From assembly GCA_040219735.1 (NCBI GenBank), contig JAVJRX010000194.1: a DNA stretch of 64,000 nucleotides; one strand, 5' to 3'. Each line of letters starts with the position of its first letter. Within the stretch, counting starts at the first letter, position 1. Position numbers and translations under genes: made by a program. The DNA comes from Coleofasciculus sp040219735. GTDB taxonomy: Bacteria; Cyanobacteriota; Cyanobacteriia; Cyanobacteriales; Coleofasciculaceae. Below are positions 27,970 to 36,732 of this stretch, piece by piece. The notes beneath the pieces were generated by a model. The model was not told the origin of the DNA and ran no database searches. It saw only the letters and a list, made by a program, of their open reading frames with translations.

Positions 27970-28698
27970 ATGACCATGGTCTCCGCCAAAATTCTTGTCG
28001 TGGACGACGACCCGGCAATCCGCAATTTAATCATTCGCTTTTTGAGCAAAAAGAACTATCAAATGGAGTCGGCGCAGGATGGTAAGACGGCTTTAGCCGC
28101 ATTTAAACAATTCAACCCAGACTTAGTGATTCTGGATGTAAATTTGCCGGATACCCTTGGCTACAACCTTTGCCGGGACATGCAAAACATCAATGATGTT
28201 TTTGTTCTGTTTCTCACTAGTCGCGGTGAACCCGCTGACAAAAACCAAGGGTTCAAACAAGGTGGTGATGACTATCTCACTAAGCCCTTCGATTTAATGG
28301 AACTCGAAAATCGAGTGGGGGCGATTTTGAGACGTAAGCGAGAAATTACGCCGACCGACCAGCAGCGCCTCGTTTACAATCACTTGACGATTGATCCCAC
28401 ACGTCGGGAGGTGACCCTTCACGAGCAACTCGTCCCTTTGACCGCTCTAGAGTTCGATTTGTTACATTTCTTAGCGTCTCATCCGGGTCAAGTCCTGCGC
28501 CGCTCTGAATTGATTCAGGAAGTGTGGGAATACGACTATGTTGGAGACCAACGAGTTGTTGACGTTCATATTGGGCAAATTCGCAAAAAGATCGAAATTG
28601 ATGCGAGTGACCCAAAATTAATCCAAACGATTCGGGGAGTTGGGTACAAGTTTGAGGCACCCAACACTGAGCAAAATAATGGGCAACGGTCTTTATGA
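27970..28698 (+). CDS. OmpR/PhoB-family response regulator
   Basis: 242 residues from the ATG at 27970. A GTG at 27925 would add 15 residues, but the receiver domain normally starts right at the ATG side. The receiver has DDD (~12-14), the phospho-acceptor in LVILDVNLPD (~55) and KPF (~107). The winged helix has LTALEFDLLHFLASHPGQVL and VVDVHIGQIRKKIE. It is a transcription factor phosphorylated by an unlinked histidine kinase. No kinase is adjacent. The target genes are unknown. Confidence 0.9.
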   Translation: MTMVSAKILVVDDDPAIRNLIIRFLSKKNYQMESAQDGKTALAAFKQFNPDLVILDVNLPDTLGYNLCRDMQNINDVFVLFLTSRGEPADKNQGFKQGGDDYLTKPFDLMELENRVGAILRRKREITPTDQQRLVYNHLTIDPTRREVTLHEQLVPLTALEFDLLHFLASHPGQVLRRSELIQEVWEYDYVGDQRVVDVHIGQIRKKIEIDASDPKLIQTIRGVGYKFEAPNTEQNNGQRSL

Positions 28699-28702
28699 AC
28701 AA

Positions 28703-28737
28703 CTGACACCAAGCTCGCGCCATGGTGTCAGCTTTTG
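28703..28737 (+). terminator. Terminator of the response-regulator gene
   Basis: CTGACACC (28703-28710) pairs with GGTGTCAG (28724-28731), followed by CTTTTGG. It lies 4 bases past the stop codon. Confidence 0.7.
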
Positions 28738-29038
28738 GCTTCATCAGGAATTACTTGATCATGGACTACCCACGATTAGGTCCGACAGCTACCTACCCTT
28801 CTCTCCGCAGCCGTCCGGATGCCCAAGACCGATAGAATTTTGAGCGCTTACCCATCTGATATTGGTCGCCGTATTCCTCCCTCTTTCAGGGTAAGTGCCA
28901 CCGTTAGGACAAATGGCTGTCCTGACATTTTGTGGCATTTTAGGTAATGAAAAATGGACACCGCTAGGGAAACATCAGTCAGTCAAGACTAACACTCCGT
29001 CTTCACGTTCAGCGAAAACGTTCAGTGAAAAATAATTG
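28738..29038. other. Intergenic, nothing recognised
   Basis: About 300 bases between convergent transcripts of the response regulator and tatA. I see no repeat family, RNA gene or convincing frame. Confidence 0.4.
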
Positions 29039-29326
29039 TTAGCCAGCTTGAGACGGAGTCGCGGCGTGATTATCGTTATCTGTTGAATCAGTTTCAGGAG
29101 TAGCTTTCTGCTGAGTTTCAGACAGTGCTGGTGTTTTTGTCGCTTGTTCTAACTGTTGAGCCTCACGCTTAAATTCCGATTCAAATTCTCTAGATGCATC
29201 TTGAAAGCCGCGAATGGCTTTCCCTAGACTCCGACCAATCTCCGGCAACTTTTTCGGTCCGAATACTAATAGCGCCACAATCAAAATCAGCGCCATTTCC
29301 GGTAAACCAATCCCAAAAACGTTCAT
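29039..29326 (-). CDS. tatA: Twin-arginine translocase subunit TatA/TatE
   Basis: 95 residues. The N-terminal membrane helix is MALILIVALLVFGPKKLPEI and the amphipathic helix is GRSLGKAIRGFQDASREF. A charged, poorly conserved tail follows. The FGPKKLPE hinge is diagnostic. It forms the pore of the Tat pathway in thylakoid and plasma membranes, exporting folded proteins. The Tat-like signal of the DUF362 protein at 35.5-36.6 kb is a possible client. Confidence 0.93.
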   Translation of the reverse strand: MNVFGIGLPEMALILIVALLVFGPKKLPEIGRSLGKAIRGFQDASREFESEFKREAQQLEQATKTPALSETQQKATPETDSTDNDNHAATPSQAG

Positions 29327-29399
29327 TTCATAACCTCCTGATGTACCGAGACCTGTGTCTATTGTGTCTCAAATTTAAAGTCTAACGCTTCACAGATAA

Positions 29400-29433
29400 C
29401 CCTCTCCCCACTGAAAAGCACAGAGGGAGAGGG
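29400..29433. repeat. CCCTCTCCC/GGGAGAGGG hairpin
   Basis: Perfect 9-base arms enclose 16 bases between tatA and psbH. A strong U-run is absent on either side, so a terminator role for psbH is uncertain. Confidence 0.5.
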
Positions 29434-29575
29434 TCTCAATGGTTCATATCTGATTAGAGAAAAGTTTATGGCTATGAACCCTATAGCTTGTTTGGTGCTT
29501 CGCAAATACCATGTCGCTGGCTTGGAGGAGAAAGAGAAAGTTGGGGGAGAAAGAGTACAATCAACACCAACAGAC

Positions 29576-29779
29576 CTATTGACCTAAGCTTTTCCAATCC
29601 ACATTGATGTTCTCCAGCAACAGCGAGGAGTTGTATAACTGCAAGATAATTAGCAAGAAAACGAAGAATAAGAGCATGAACACCGCCATCAAAGGCGTTG
29701 TTCCCCAACCGGGAGCCACTTTACCATATTCAGAGTTCAGGGGTTTGAGAATATCTCCTAACCACGTCCGTTGTGCCAT
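29576..29779 (-). CDS. psbH: Photosystem II protein PsbH
   Basis: 67 residues starting MAQRTWLGDILKPLNSEYGK, with one membrane helix (TPLMAVFMLLFFVFLLIILQ). A complete cyanobacterial PsbH. It stabilises QA-QB electron transfer and the CP47 side of photosystem II. It is divergent from psbN, with 84 bp between the two starts. Confidence 0.96.
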   Translation of the reverse strand: MAQRTWLGDILKPLNSEYGKVAPGWGTTPLMAVFMLLFFVFLLIILQLYNSSLLLENINVDWKSLGQ

Positions 29780-29863
29780 GGGTCACCTATGATTAATTTC
29801 GATCACGTTTTGTAATGTTCTGTAATATTATAGAGGAAGAAGACTAATCTATAGAGACCCACC

Positions 29864-29995
29864 ATGGAACCTGCAATAGTTCTTAGCATTTCAGTCGCTG
29901 TAATTCTGATCGTCGTCACCGCCTTCTCAATCTACACAGCGTTTGGTCCGCCTTCGGCTCAATTGAGTGATCCCTTTGAAGATCACGAGGACTAA
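29864..29995 (+). CDS. psbN: PsbN, photosystem II assembly factor
   Basis: 43 residues beginning MEPAIVLSISVAVILIVVTA and ending with the typical acidic tail DPFEDHED. A single membrane helix. PsbN is needed for assembly or repair of photosystem II and is not a stable subunit. It lies opposite psbH, as in many cyanobacteria and plastids. Confidence 0.95.
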   Translation: MEPAIVLSISVAVILIVVTAFSIYTAFGPPSAQLSDPFEDHED

Positions 29996-30149
29996 GCGTT
30001 GACAATCCTTGCTTGGGTTGCCCACTGGGATTAGAAGATGGGGGCATTCTGGCTGGGCTTCGCCCTGCTGCGCTCACACAGGCAGTCATGGGTCAAGAAT
30101 GCTAGACTTATAACTTGCGACTTTAGGATAAGAAACGGAATAAAAATCT

Positions 30150-30380
30150 ATGCTGCATCGGCGTTACCAGTTGGATTACAGTCAAATTATGCACCGAGCA
30201 GAGGAGCTAGTCAACGCGGCTTCTAATCGCTATCGGATTACGGTGCAAGTGGCAAATCGGGCAAAGCGCCGTCGCTACGAAGATTTTGAAAATCTCGACG
30301 ACCCAATGATGAAGCCTGTACTGCGGGCAATTATTGAGATGTCTGATGAACTAACCCAACCGGAAATAATTGGGGATTAA
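30150..30380 (+). CDS. rpoZ: RNA polymerase omega subunit
   Basis: 76 residues with the cyanobacterial omega signature: IMHRAEELVNAASNRYRITV and QVANRAKRRRYED. It helps assemble RNA polymerase and influences sigma-factor use. It is a stand-alone gene; the MITE at 30446 lies 65 bp past its stop and might affect its 3' end. Confidence 0.93.
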   Translation: MLHRRYQLDYSQIMHRAEELVNAASNRYRITVQVANRAKRRRYEDFENLDDPMMKPVLRAIIEMSDELTQPEIIGD

Positions 30381-30445
30381 AGGCGGGCGCCAGGAAAGCT
30401 GGGGAAGCTGGGGGAGTAACTTTTATGGCGACAGCTATATCATCC

Positions 30446-30581
30446 CTGACTTTTCACGGGAAGTCTAAAAACCTGAGTCGGGGCGGGTTTAGTTACATCA
30501 GGTTGCAACCAAAAAGATAGTGGTGAAACCCGCCCCGGAGAGAATTCACACTCACTTTGCGCCACATACCGTGAAAGTCAG
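30446..30581. mobile_element. MITE-like element 1 with 9-bp target duplication
   Basis: The ends CTGACTTTTCACGG (30446-30459) and its near-complement (30569-30581) are inverted. The element is flanked on both sides by the exact direct repeat ATATCATCC (30437-30445 and 30582-30590). The ~136-bp body has no gene and contains the GGGCGGGTTT repeat. CTGAC-type ends with 9-bp duplication fit IS4-family (IS50/IS10-like) transposases; none is present in the window. Confidence 0.8.
30480..30536. repeat. GGGCGGGTTT...AAACCCGCCC element (copy C), inside the MITE
   Basis: The inverted arms at 30481-30490 and 30526-30535 lie nearly centred inside the MITE. It could be part of that element or a second insertion into it. 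Confidence 0.7.
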
Positions 30582-30599
30582 ATATCATCCCTATTCACT

Positions 30600-31232
30600 A
30601 TGATCCAACTGAAACACAAAGGTAAGGCGACAGGCTTCGTTGTGCTGTTTACCCTTACCTTTGTAATGAGTATCGGCTTGTGCTGGGGCAAAGCGGGAGT
30701 TAGGACTATCCCTGTTTTGCCAATTTTAGGCTCCCAACCCGCCAGCGCCCAATTAATTAGATCTCAGGATACTTGGCGTCAAGTTTACGAGCGATTGCCC
30801 GATTTCCCCAAAGAGAACCAGTATGTCAGTAATGAAACGGGCGAAGTAAATTTAGAGACTACACTGGCAAGTCGTCTGATTCGTTATCACCTGTACGTGA
30901 AAAGACGCCTTCCTAATTACCGTTTTGATTGGAAGCTGACCCTTGCTGACTATCTTGGGGCTAATGAGTATATAAATGAATCTGTGTATCCCAGTAGTAA
31001 CACGTTAAGGGAAAATCCGATGGCAGGCGATCGCGCGGCGATAGAAAAGCTGACTCGCCAGCAGCGAGAGGATTTGATTGAGGTTTTAGTTAGCATTTAT
31101 AATCCCAATCGTCCCGATACCCAAATTTCAACACCTAGCCAGCAGCCGTCGCCACCCTCCACTCCTACTCGCCCCTCTAAGCCACGATTACCTCAACCTG
31201 GGGACGCTGATTTACTGAACATCAATTTTTGA
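30600..31232 (+). CDS. Conserved exported hypothetical protein
   Basis: 210 residues. A hydrophobic N-terminus (GFVVLFTLTFVMSIGLCW) and ASAQ-like cleavage context suggest a secreted or periplasmic protein. The central domain (WRQVYERLPDFPKENQYVS, then RYHLYVKRRLPNYRFDWKLT) looks folded and conserved. A proline/serine/threonine-rich tail follows (about 175-205). Function unknown. It starts 10 bases after the MITE's right target duplication, so the element has replaced its original upstream region. Confidence 0.65.
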   Translation: MIQLKHKGKATGFVVLFTLTFVMSIGLCWGKAGVRTIPVLPILGSQPASAQLIRSQDTWRQVYERLPDFPKENQYVSNETGEVNLETTLASRLIRYHLYVKRRLPNYRFDWKLTLADYLGANEYINESVYPSSNTLRENPMAGDRAAIEKLTRQQREDLIEVLVSIYNPNRPDTQISTPSQQPSPPSTPTRPSKPRLPQPGDADLLNINF

Positions 31233-31601
31233 CATCAGCCTCACTCGTGCTTTTGATAATCGGCATGGTTATTATCTATTAGATTATAGGTTCTTATATT
31301 TTGTAGCCAATTTTTGTTATATTGAGCAATTTTATGCCTAAATTTAAGGAATTGAATCGCCTTTTTTGTGTGAAATAATTAGCGCAACGGCGCGTTACGC
31401 TACCCTACCCTTCGGGAACGCTGCGCGAACGGGAACGCTTCGCGAACGCTAACGCACCCTACCGTGACACAGATAAAATGGTGGAAAAAATCTTTTGAAT
31501 CGGGCGCAAGCCTTGCGCCCCTACATGCCCCTACCTTTTCTTTTGCCTAATTCTAATCCATCCAATTAGGTGTGCCACGTCATTACACCCTTTTTTGTTA
31601 G
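31233..31601. other. Intergenic repeat-rich gap
   Basis: 369 bases. The right half is the 118-bp element copy 2 (31463-31581). Before it lies a GGGAACGCT/GCGAACG-rich stretch (about 31410-31455) made of overlapping GCG-AACGC words, a repeat typical of cyanobacterial intergenic DNA. Confidence 0.5.
31463..31581. repeat. 118-bp GGCGTGGCACA-ended element (copy 2)
   Basis: CGTGACACAGATAAAATGG at the left and the inverted TGACGTGGCACACCTAATTG at the right enclose a GGGCGCA/TGCGCCC hairpin. Same size as copy 1. It lies just past the purH stop codon. Confidence 0.6.
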
Positions 31602-33164
31602 TTAATGCAAAAAGTGACGTATACCTGTAAGTACCATCACTAAACCCAATTCATTCGCCGCCTGAATCGAATCTTTATCCCGTAAACTTCCCCCAGGTTG
31701 TACGATCGCGTCTATTCCAGCATCAGCCGCTGTGCGTACTGAGTCATCAAAGGGGAAGAATCCATCACTAGCGAGAATACCTCCTTTCGCTTTTTCCCCA
31801 GCTTGTTCTAAGGCAATTTTCACCGCGCCTACCCGATTCATTTGACCGGCGCCAATTCCTAAGGTGGTGCGATCGCGAGTTACGACAATGGCATTAGATT
31901 TAACGTGTTTACACACCTTCCAGGCAAATAATAATTCCTCTAGTTGATCAGGAGTCGGTTGCTTTTCGGTGACAATTTGCCAGTCGTCGGGGGTATCGAC
32001 TGCATCATCCGACGCTTGCACCAGTAACCCACCAGCAATAACTTTTGCGGTTTGCTTGGGACCATTTTGTAACTCAGGTAGCAGTAAAATTCGTAATTTT
32101 GATTTTTTAGCCAGAATCTCTTTGGCGTCGGGATCACACTCTGGCGCGACGACACATTCTAAAAAGGTTTGGGTTAACGCCCCGGCTGTAGACATATCAA
32201 TCGGATGGTTCAATGCAACAATACCGCCAAAGGCAGAAACGGGATCAGCGTGTAAGGCTTTTTCGTAAGCTTCAAACAGCGTACCTCCCAACGCCACACC
32301 ACAGGGATTTGTATGCTTAAGCACAGCTGCGGCGGGTAAATCTGTAAATTCAGTAATAATCCGCCGTGCGGCTTCTAAATCCACCAAGTTATTGTAACTG
32401 AGTTCTTTTCCTTGCAGCTTAGTTGCAGCCGTCCATCCGGTGGGAGTGGTTCCAGTTTGATACCAGGTTGCTGATTGATGAGGATTTTCTCCGTAGCGTA
32501 GGGATTGCAGTTGCTTTCCAGAGAGGACAAAATCTTGGGGAAGGGATGGTGCTTCCGGGGCTGCGTCGAGGGGTTCCTGGGTTTTGCCTAGGTAGGACGC
32601 GATCGCGCGATCGTAATCACCTGTATGAGAAAATGCCTGTATTGCACAGGCTTGGCGGAATTCTAGGGACGGTTGATGCTCATGCTGGCGTAATTGTTCT
32701 AGATAGGTTTCATACTGGCTGGGCTTACACAAAACCGTTAGATGGGCAAAATTCTTTGCTGACGCCCGTAGCATCGCAGGTCCCCCAATATCGATATTCT
32801 CGATCGCCTCTGATAACGTCACATTGGCTTTTGCGATCGTTTCCTCAAAGGGATACAAATTCACTACCACCAAATCAATGGGTAGAATCTGATGGGCTAC
32901 CATTTGTTCCACATCTTCCGCCACATCCCGCCGTCCCAGAATACCGCCATGAATCCGGGGATGCAGAGTTTTTACTCTACCTCCTAAAATTTCGGGAAAT
33001 TCTGTATAGTCAGATACTTTAGTTACGGGTAAATCAGCCTCTTGCAGGGCTTTTGCGGTTCCCCCACTACTCATTAAGGCAAAGTCAAATTCTGTAACCA
33101 GCTTACGGGCAAACTCAACCAGTCCGGTTTTATCGGATACACTCAGCAGGGCTAAACGTGCCAT
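31602..33164 (-). CDS. purH: Bifunctional AICAR transformylase/IMP cyclohydrolase
   Basis: 520 residues. The N-terminal MGS-like cyclohydrolase domain (~1-190) has SVSDKTGLVEFA, SSGGTAKAL and GGRVKTLHPRIHGGIL. The C-terminal AICAR formyltransferase domain has LRYGENPHQ, AAVLKHTNPCG and SDGFFPFDD. It catalyses the last two steps of de novo purine synthesis. Full length and an intact start at 33164. Confidence 0.96.
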   Translation of the reverse strand: MARLALLSVSDKTGLVEFARKLVTEFDFALMSSGGTAKALQEADLPVTKVSDYTEFPEILGGRVKTLHPRIHGGILGRRDVAEDVEQMVAHQILPIDLVVVNLYPFEETIAKANVTLSEAIENIDIGGPAMLRASAKNFAHLTVLCKPSQYETYLEQLRQHEHQPSLEFRQACAIQAFSHTGDYDRAIASYLGKTQEPLDAAPEAPSLPQDFVLSGKQLQSLRYGENPHQSATWYQTGTTPTGWTAATKLQGKELSYNNLVDLEAARRIITEFTDLPAAAVLKHTNPCGVALGGTLFEAYEKALHADPVSAFGGIVALNHPIDMSTAGALTQTFLECVVAPECDPDAKEILAKKSKLRILLLPELQNGPKQTAKVIAGGLLVQASDDAVDTPDDWQIVTEKQPTPDQLEELLFAWKVCKHVKSNAIVVTRDRTTLGIGAGQMNRVGAVKIALEQAGEKAKGGILASDGFFPFDDSVRTAADAGIDAIVQPGGSLRDKDSIQAANELGLVMVLTGIRHFLH

Positions 33165-33228
33165 TTTTCTTCTCCCTTGACTACAACCTTATCCAGGATA
33201 TATGGGATTTGGGAAGTTTTGAGTTTCG

Positions 33229-33345
33229 TTATTCGTCATTTGTCATTCGTCATACTCGCTTTCATCGAGAAGCAAGCTACGTCATTTGTCATTCTCTCCC
33301 CCAGCTCCCCCAGCTCCTGATAACTGATAACTGATAACTGATAAC
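33229..33345. repeat. STRR heptamer tracts
   Basis: GTCATT(T/C)-type heptamers at 33229-33253 and 33283-33296, then four exact TGATAAC units (33318-33345). These are two different tandem heptamer families close together. Confidence 0.75.
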
Positions 33346-33363
33346 TCCCCCAGTTCCCTCATC

Positions 33364-33399
33364 AAAAACCCCGTCCTCGCAAATCAGGGGGACAGGGTT
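33364..33399 (-). terminator. Terminator of the psaF-psaJ transcript
   Basis: A fully paired 10-base stem (33367-33376 with 33390-33399, one G-U on the RNA) and five U residues lie on the minus strand, about 170 bases past psaJ. Confidence 0.7.
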
Positions 33400-33565
33400 A
33401 TTTGGGGAAACGCAAAATTACGATGAAGCAATAGCGAGTTTCCCTGGTACAAGTAATCCTTATCTAGGACTGTTTAGATAGCTTGTGGTGGTAATTTTGT
33501 CAGGAGGGAGTTAGCAAATAACGATATTAACAAATTCTCTCCTCAATCTATACCAACCACTCAGC

Positions 33566-33694
33566 TTACGGCATCGGATGAAATAGTAAATCAGGGAAAA
33601 AGCGGTTAAATTCAATCAAAACTCCGGCTGTAATGGTTAACCAAACAGCAATTAACACCGGGGCTAAGGAAAGATACTTGAGAAAATACTGCAT
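33566..33694 (-). CDS. psaJ: Photosystem I subunit PsaJ (IX)
   Basis: 42 residues starting MQYFLKYLSLAPVLIAVWLT and ending FNRFFPDLLFHPMP, the classic PsaJ tail. One membrane helix. It contacts PsaF and helps its positioning in photosystem I. It lies 146 bp downstream of psaF on the same strand, the usual psaF-psaJ operon. AGGAGA precedes the ATG. Confidence 0.96.
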   Translation of the reverse strand: MQYFLKYLSLAPVLIAVWLTITAGVLIEFNRFFPDLLFHPMP

Positions 33695-33840
33695 CAAACT
33701 TCTCCTGAACGTGATAGTGGATAGGTAAGTCGATCAATTGTGTAACTAGAGATTTGGACAGCTAGGATGTTAGTCCCCCGAAATGACGGAAAATTCTACA
33801 CCCATCAGCTAGCTCCTATCTCCAGTTGCCAATTTCTAGA

Positions 33841-34335
33841 TTAGCGAGGGGATACAGGAATCTCCTCATCCTTGGCATACAATTTGCCAGAGAGGGCTTC
33901 TTGCAGGGCGGCTAGGGGCCAAGCAAAACCAAAGAGCATTTTATTAATTGCCAAAGGCACGTCGATGATAACTTCTTTTTCTTCGGGATTCTTATCGGCT
34001 TGAATCGCTTGTAAATAGGAGCGACCAACCCAACCAATCCAGCCAGCCATATACAAAAAGAGAATGCTAGGAATGAGAAAATCACCTGCTCGACTCCAGC
34101 GACCATCCGCAATCAAGTGGGGCAGTCCATCATCACCGCAGAGGGCTTGAGAATAACGCTCAAAGCGTTTTTGCCCGGAATTGGGGTCATCGGTGGTCGC
34201 ACGGGCATTCTTCGCTCGTTGCTGAAATGCGGGTGATTCACTACAGCGTGTGAGATGGTCAAAATCAGCCAAGGCTGGGGTGACAAAGCTAAACCAGAGG
34301 GTAACGGCGAAAAGTAGAGCCAACAATCGTCGCAT
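33841..34335 (-). CDS. psaF: Photosystem I subunit PsaF (III)
   Basis: 164 residues. The start chosen is the ATG at 34335, preceded by AAAGGAA; an upstream in-frame ATG at 34473 would add 46 unrelated residues. A signal peptide (RRLLALLFAVTLWFSFVTPALA) directs export to the lumen. The mature part begins DFDHLTRCSESPAFQQRAKN. A membrane segment (ILFLYMAGWIGWVGR) follows. It sits at the lumenal docking side of photosystem I. Transcribed divergently from tsaD. Confidence 0.95.
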   Translation of the reverse strand: MRRLLALLFAVTLWFSFVTPALADFDHLTRCSESPAFQQRAKNARATTDDPNSGQKRFERYSQALCGDDGLPHLIADGRWSRAGDFLIPSILFLYMAGWIGWVGRSYLQAIQADKNPEEKEVIIDVPLAINKMLFGFAWPLAALQEALSGKLYAKDEEIPVSPR

Positions 34336-34488
34336 AGAATTGTTTCCTTTTGTTACGAAATCAAAAGTTTTATGTACAAAACACAAAAGCGATTTGTACA
34401 CTCCAGCAATATTACTCTGACAGGTTGAACAGAGTAAAGTTAAGTTAATTAAAATGTAAATTGAGTTTTTCATTCAGGTTATGGGCAA

Positions 34489-35547
34489 ATGGCTCGTGTT
34501 TTAGCCATAGAAACCAGTTGTGACGAAACCGCCGTGGCGGTGGTGGAGGATCGCACCTGTTGTAGTAATGTTGTGGCATCTCAGATTCCGGTGCATCAGC
34601 CTTATGGTGGGATTGTGCCGGAAGTAGCGTCGCGATCGCATCTGGAAATGATCAATACCGCGATCGCCCAAGCCTTGGCGGAAGCTAATCTGGGCTGGGA
34701 GGCGATTGATGGGATCGCCGCTACCTGTGCGCCCGGTTTGGTGGGTTCGCTGTTGGTGGGTTTAACGGCGGCAAAAACCCTGGCAATGGTTCATAATAAG
34801 CCGTTTCTGGGAGTGCATCACTTAGAAGGGCATATTTACGCCACGTATCTGATTGAACCTGAACTCGCACCCCCATTTTTGTGTTTGTTGGTGTCTGGGG
34901 GTCATACCAGTTTAATTTATGTTAAGGACTGTGGCGTCTATGAAATGTTGGGTTCAACTCGTGATGATGCGGCGGGTGAGGCGTTTGATAAGGTAGCACG
35001 ATTGTTGCACCTGGGCTATCCTGGAGGTCCGGCGATTGATCGGTTAGCCAAGGAAGGAAATCCTCACGCCTTTGGGTTACCCGAAGGGAAGATATCTCGT
35101 CCGAGTGGAGGGTATCACCCTTATGATTCCAGTTTTAGTGGGTTGAAGACGGCTGTCTTGCGATTAGTGCAACAATTAGAGCAAGAAGGGGATGAATTAC
35201 CTGTTAAGGATATTGCGGCTTCTTTCCAGGAAACCGTGGCGCGATCGCTAACTAAACGGGCGGTTAATTGCGCGATCGATTATGGGTTAACCACCATTGC
35301 CGTTGGGGGTGGTGTTGCAGCAAATAGTGGCTTGAGAGAGCACCTACAAGCGGCGGCGTCATCTCACAAGTTGCGCGTTCTTTTCCCACCGATTAAATAT
35401 TGTACAGATAACGCCGCCATGATTGGTTGTGCGGCGGCGGATCATCTGAATCGGGGACATACCTCTCCTTTAACCATTGGCGTACAGTCACGGCTACCGA
35501 TTACCAAGGTTATGGAATTGTATCCACAGTCAACAGGCGATCGCTAA
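34489..35547 (+). CDS. tsaD: tRNA threonylcarbamoyladenosine synthase subunit TsaD
   Basis: 352 residues of the Kae1/Qri7/TsaD family. It has the ETSCDET start motif, the metal ligands HHLEGH (~111), the nucleotide motif VSGGHTSL (~136) and GGVAANSGLRE (~270). With TsaB and TsaE it transfers threonylcarbamoyl to A37 of ANN-decoding tRNAs. Its last 4 bases overlap the end of the convergent DUF362 gene. Confidence 0.95.
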   Translation: MARVLAIETSCDETAVAVVEDRTCCSNVVASQIPVHQPYGGIVPEVASRSHLEMINTAIAQALAEANLGWEAIDGIAATCAPGLVGSLLVGLTAAKTLAMVHNKPFLGVHHLEGHIYATYLIEPELAPPFLCLLVSGGHTSLIYVKDCGVYEMLGSTRDDAAGEAFDKVARLLHLGYPGGPAIDRLAKEGNPHAFGLPEGKISRPSGGYHPYDSSFSGLKTAVLRLVQQLEQEGDELPVKDIAASFQETVARSLTKRAVNCAIDYGLTTIAVGGGVAANSGLREHLQAAASSHKLRVLFPPIKYCTDNAAMIGCAAADHLNRGHTSPLTIGVQSRLPITKVMELYPQSTGDR

Positions 35548-36638
35548 ATCGTTAAGAGTTGACGGATTTGATCTGCCAGGGTTTGGCTAGCGCTATCCGC
35601 CGTTACCAGTTCAATTTGTTCAGCACTGCTAGCACCTAATCCTAGTTCTACGGCTCGTTGAATTTGTTCTAACTGCCAAATTGAACCACCAGAAACCGCA
35701 TCAGTGGTGCCAAGCGATCGCAAGATGGCAATGGCGACAGCATCAACGGCTACGCGATCGGTTCCCGCTAGCATTACCTCGGCTTTTACCTTCTTCCCAG
35801 AGGCGGGCCCACCATTGACAAAAGCGTCTACCCCATCTAATAGAATCAGCGCGGGTTTGTAGGCTTGGTTAATTTCAGCAATCATGACTCGTTGGTGAGG
35901 GGAGGAATGTAAATCCTGCATATAATTAAACGAATCTCCAGGCACATATTTGGCAACCATCCCCACGGAATTCTTCAGCGACAGGGTAAAATGACCGCCA
36001 AAACGATGAGTTTTCAAGCAACAGGTATTAACAATCGCCCCTGCATCTAAAATCGGACGAGCAAAGGCAAAGCCTTTTTGCCAGTGGGTTCCCTCGGCGG
36101 AAATATACTGCCATTGATCGGCATCCATCTCATCAAAAACAATCGTTTCTAAGCCATAGCGATCTGCCAATTGAAACACCTGTTTTTGTTCCATGGCTTG
36201 ACGAGTATTTGCCATCCCGGAGCGATCGCCTATCGTAATTTCTTGGCTTCCAGCCGTCTGTAACTCTTGCACCAGCGCTTCCAGGAGTTGAGTATCCGTA
36301 GCGGCTGGAGCAGGATCTCCGGTGTTATAGTTAGGCTTAAGAAATATAGTGCGATCGGAAAGTCCTTCAGGTTGTAGCAAATCCAGTGCTTTTTGAGTTC
36401 CTGCAACTCGGTCATCAGTACGCACCAGAACCACTTTACTCACATTACCGGATGGAGACTGGGCGATAGGGGTGGCTGTGGTGGTGGGAACGGTTGCATC
36501 AACGGCTGCATCAGGTGTTGGTGACGTGGAATTCCCAGTTCTGCAAGCCGCAGGTAGAATTGAGGTTCCCGCAGCTAATGCGGCTAAACGCAGAACACGG
36601 CGTCGTTTGTATTTGCGAGTGGAGTGATTGGGTTGCAT
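35544..36638 (-). CDS. DUF362-family exported protein
   Basis: 364 residues. The N-terminus has basic residues KRRRVLRLAALAAGTSILPA followed by Cys (LPAAC), so it may be a Tat substrate, possibly a lipoprotein. The DUF362 core has FLKPNYNTGDPAP, VNTCCLKTHRFGGHFTLSLK and LLDGVDAFVNGGPASG. DUF362 proteins are often found with iron-sulfur or metal clusters; the cysteines here are too few for a ferredoxin. Function unknown. It is convergent with tsaD. Confidence 0.8.
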   Translation of the reverse strand: MQPNHSTRKYKRRRVLRLAALAAGTSILPAACRTGNSTSPTPDAAVDATVPTTTATPIAQSPSGNVSKVVLVRTDDRVAGTQKALDLLQPEGLSDRTIFLKPNYNTGDPAPAATDTQLLEALVQELQTAGSQEITIGDRSGMANTRQAMEQKQVFQLADRYGLETIVFDEMDADQWQYISAEGTHWQKGFAFARPILDAGAIVNTCCLKTHRFGGHFTLSLKNSVGMVAKYVPGDSFNYMQDLHSSPHQRVMIAEINQAYKPALILLDGVDAFVNGGPASGKKVKAEVMLAGTDRVAVDAVAIAILRSLGTTDAVSGGSIWQLEQIQRAVELGLGASSAEQIELVTADSASQTLADQIRQLLTI

Positions 36639-36732
36639 GGTGGCTTAAGTTCAAAAAAAACAGTCCTGAATTAAATTGGCTCAGAGCTAAAACCTGTTGA
36701 TATCTTGTACCATTTTAAATCAGTCCGCACAT

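Larger units (their letters stand above)
33165..33565. other. Intergenic region between psaJ and purH
   Basis: 401 bases with STRR repeats and the psaFJ terminator, listed separately. I see nothing else of note. Confidence 0.5.

Noticed and set aside
32423..33022. A 199-codon plus-strand frame within purH
   Set aside because: purH is unmistakable on the other strand; this frame has no recognisable motif.
33229..33345. Possible CRISPR array
   Set aside because: The repeats are 7 bases with no spacers; they are STRR tandem heptamers. No cas genes are present.
34336..34473. An N-terminal extension of psaF from an upstream ATG
   Set aside because: The 46 extra residues are not part of PsaF, and the internal ATG at 34335 has a good ribosome-binding site and a signal peptide directly after it.
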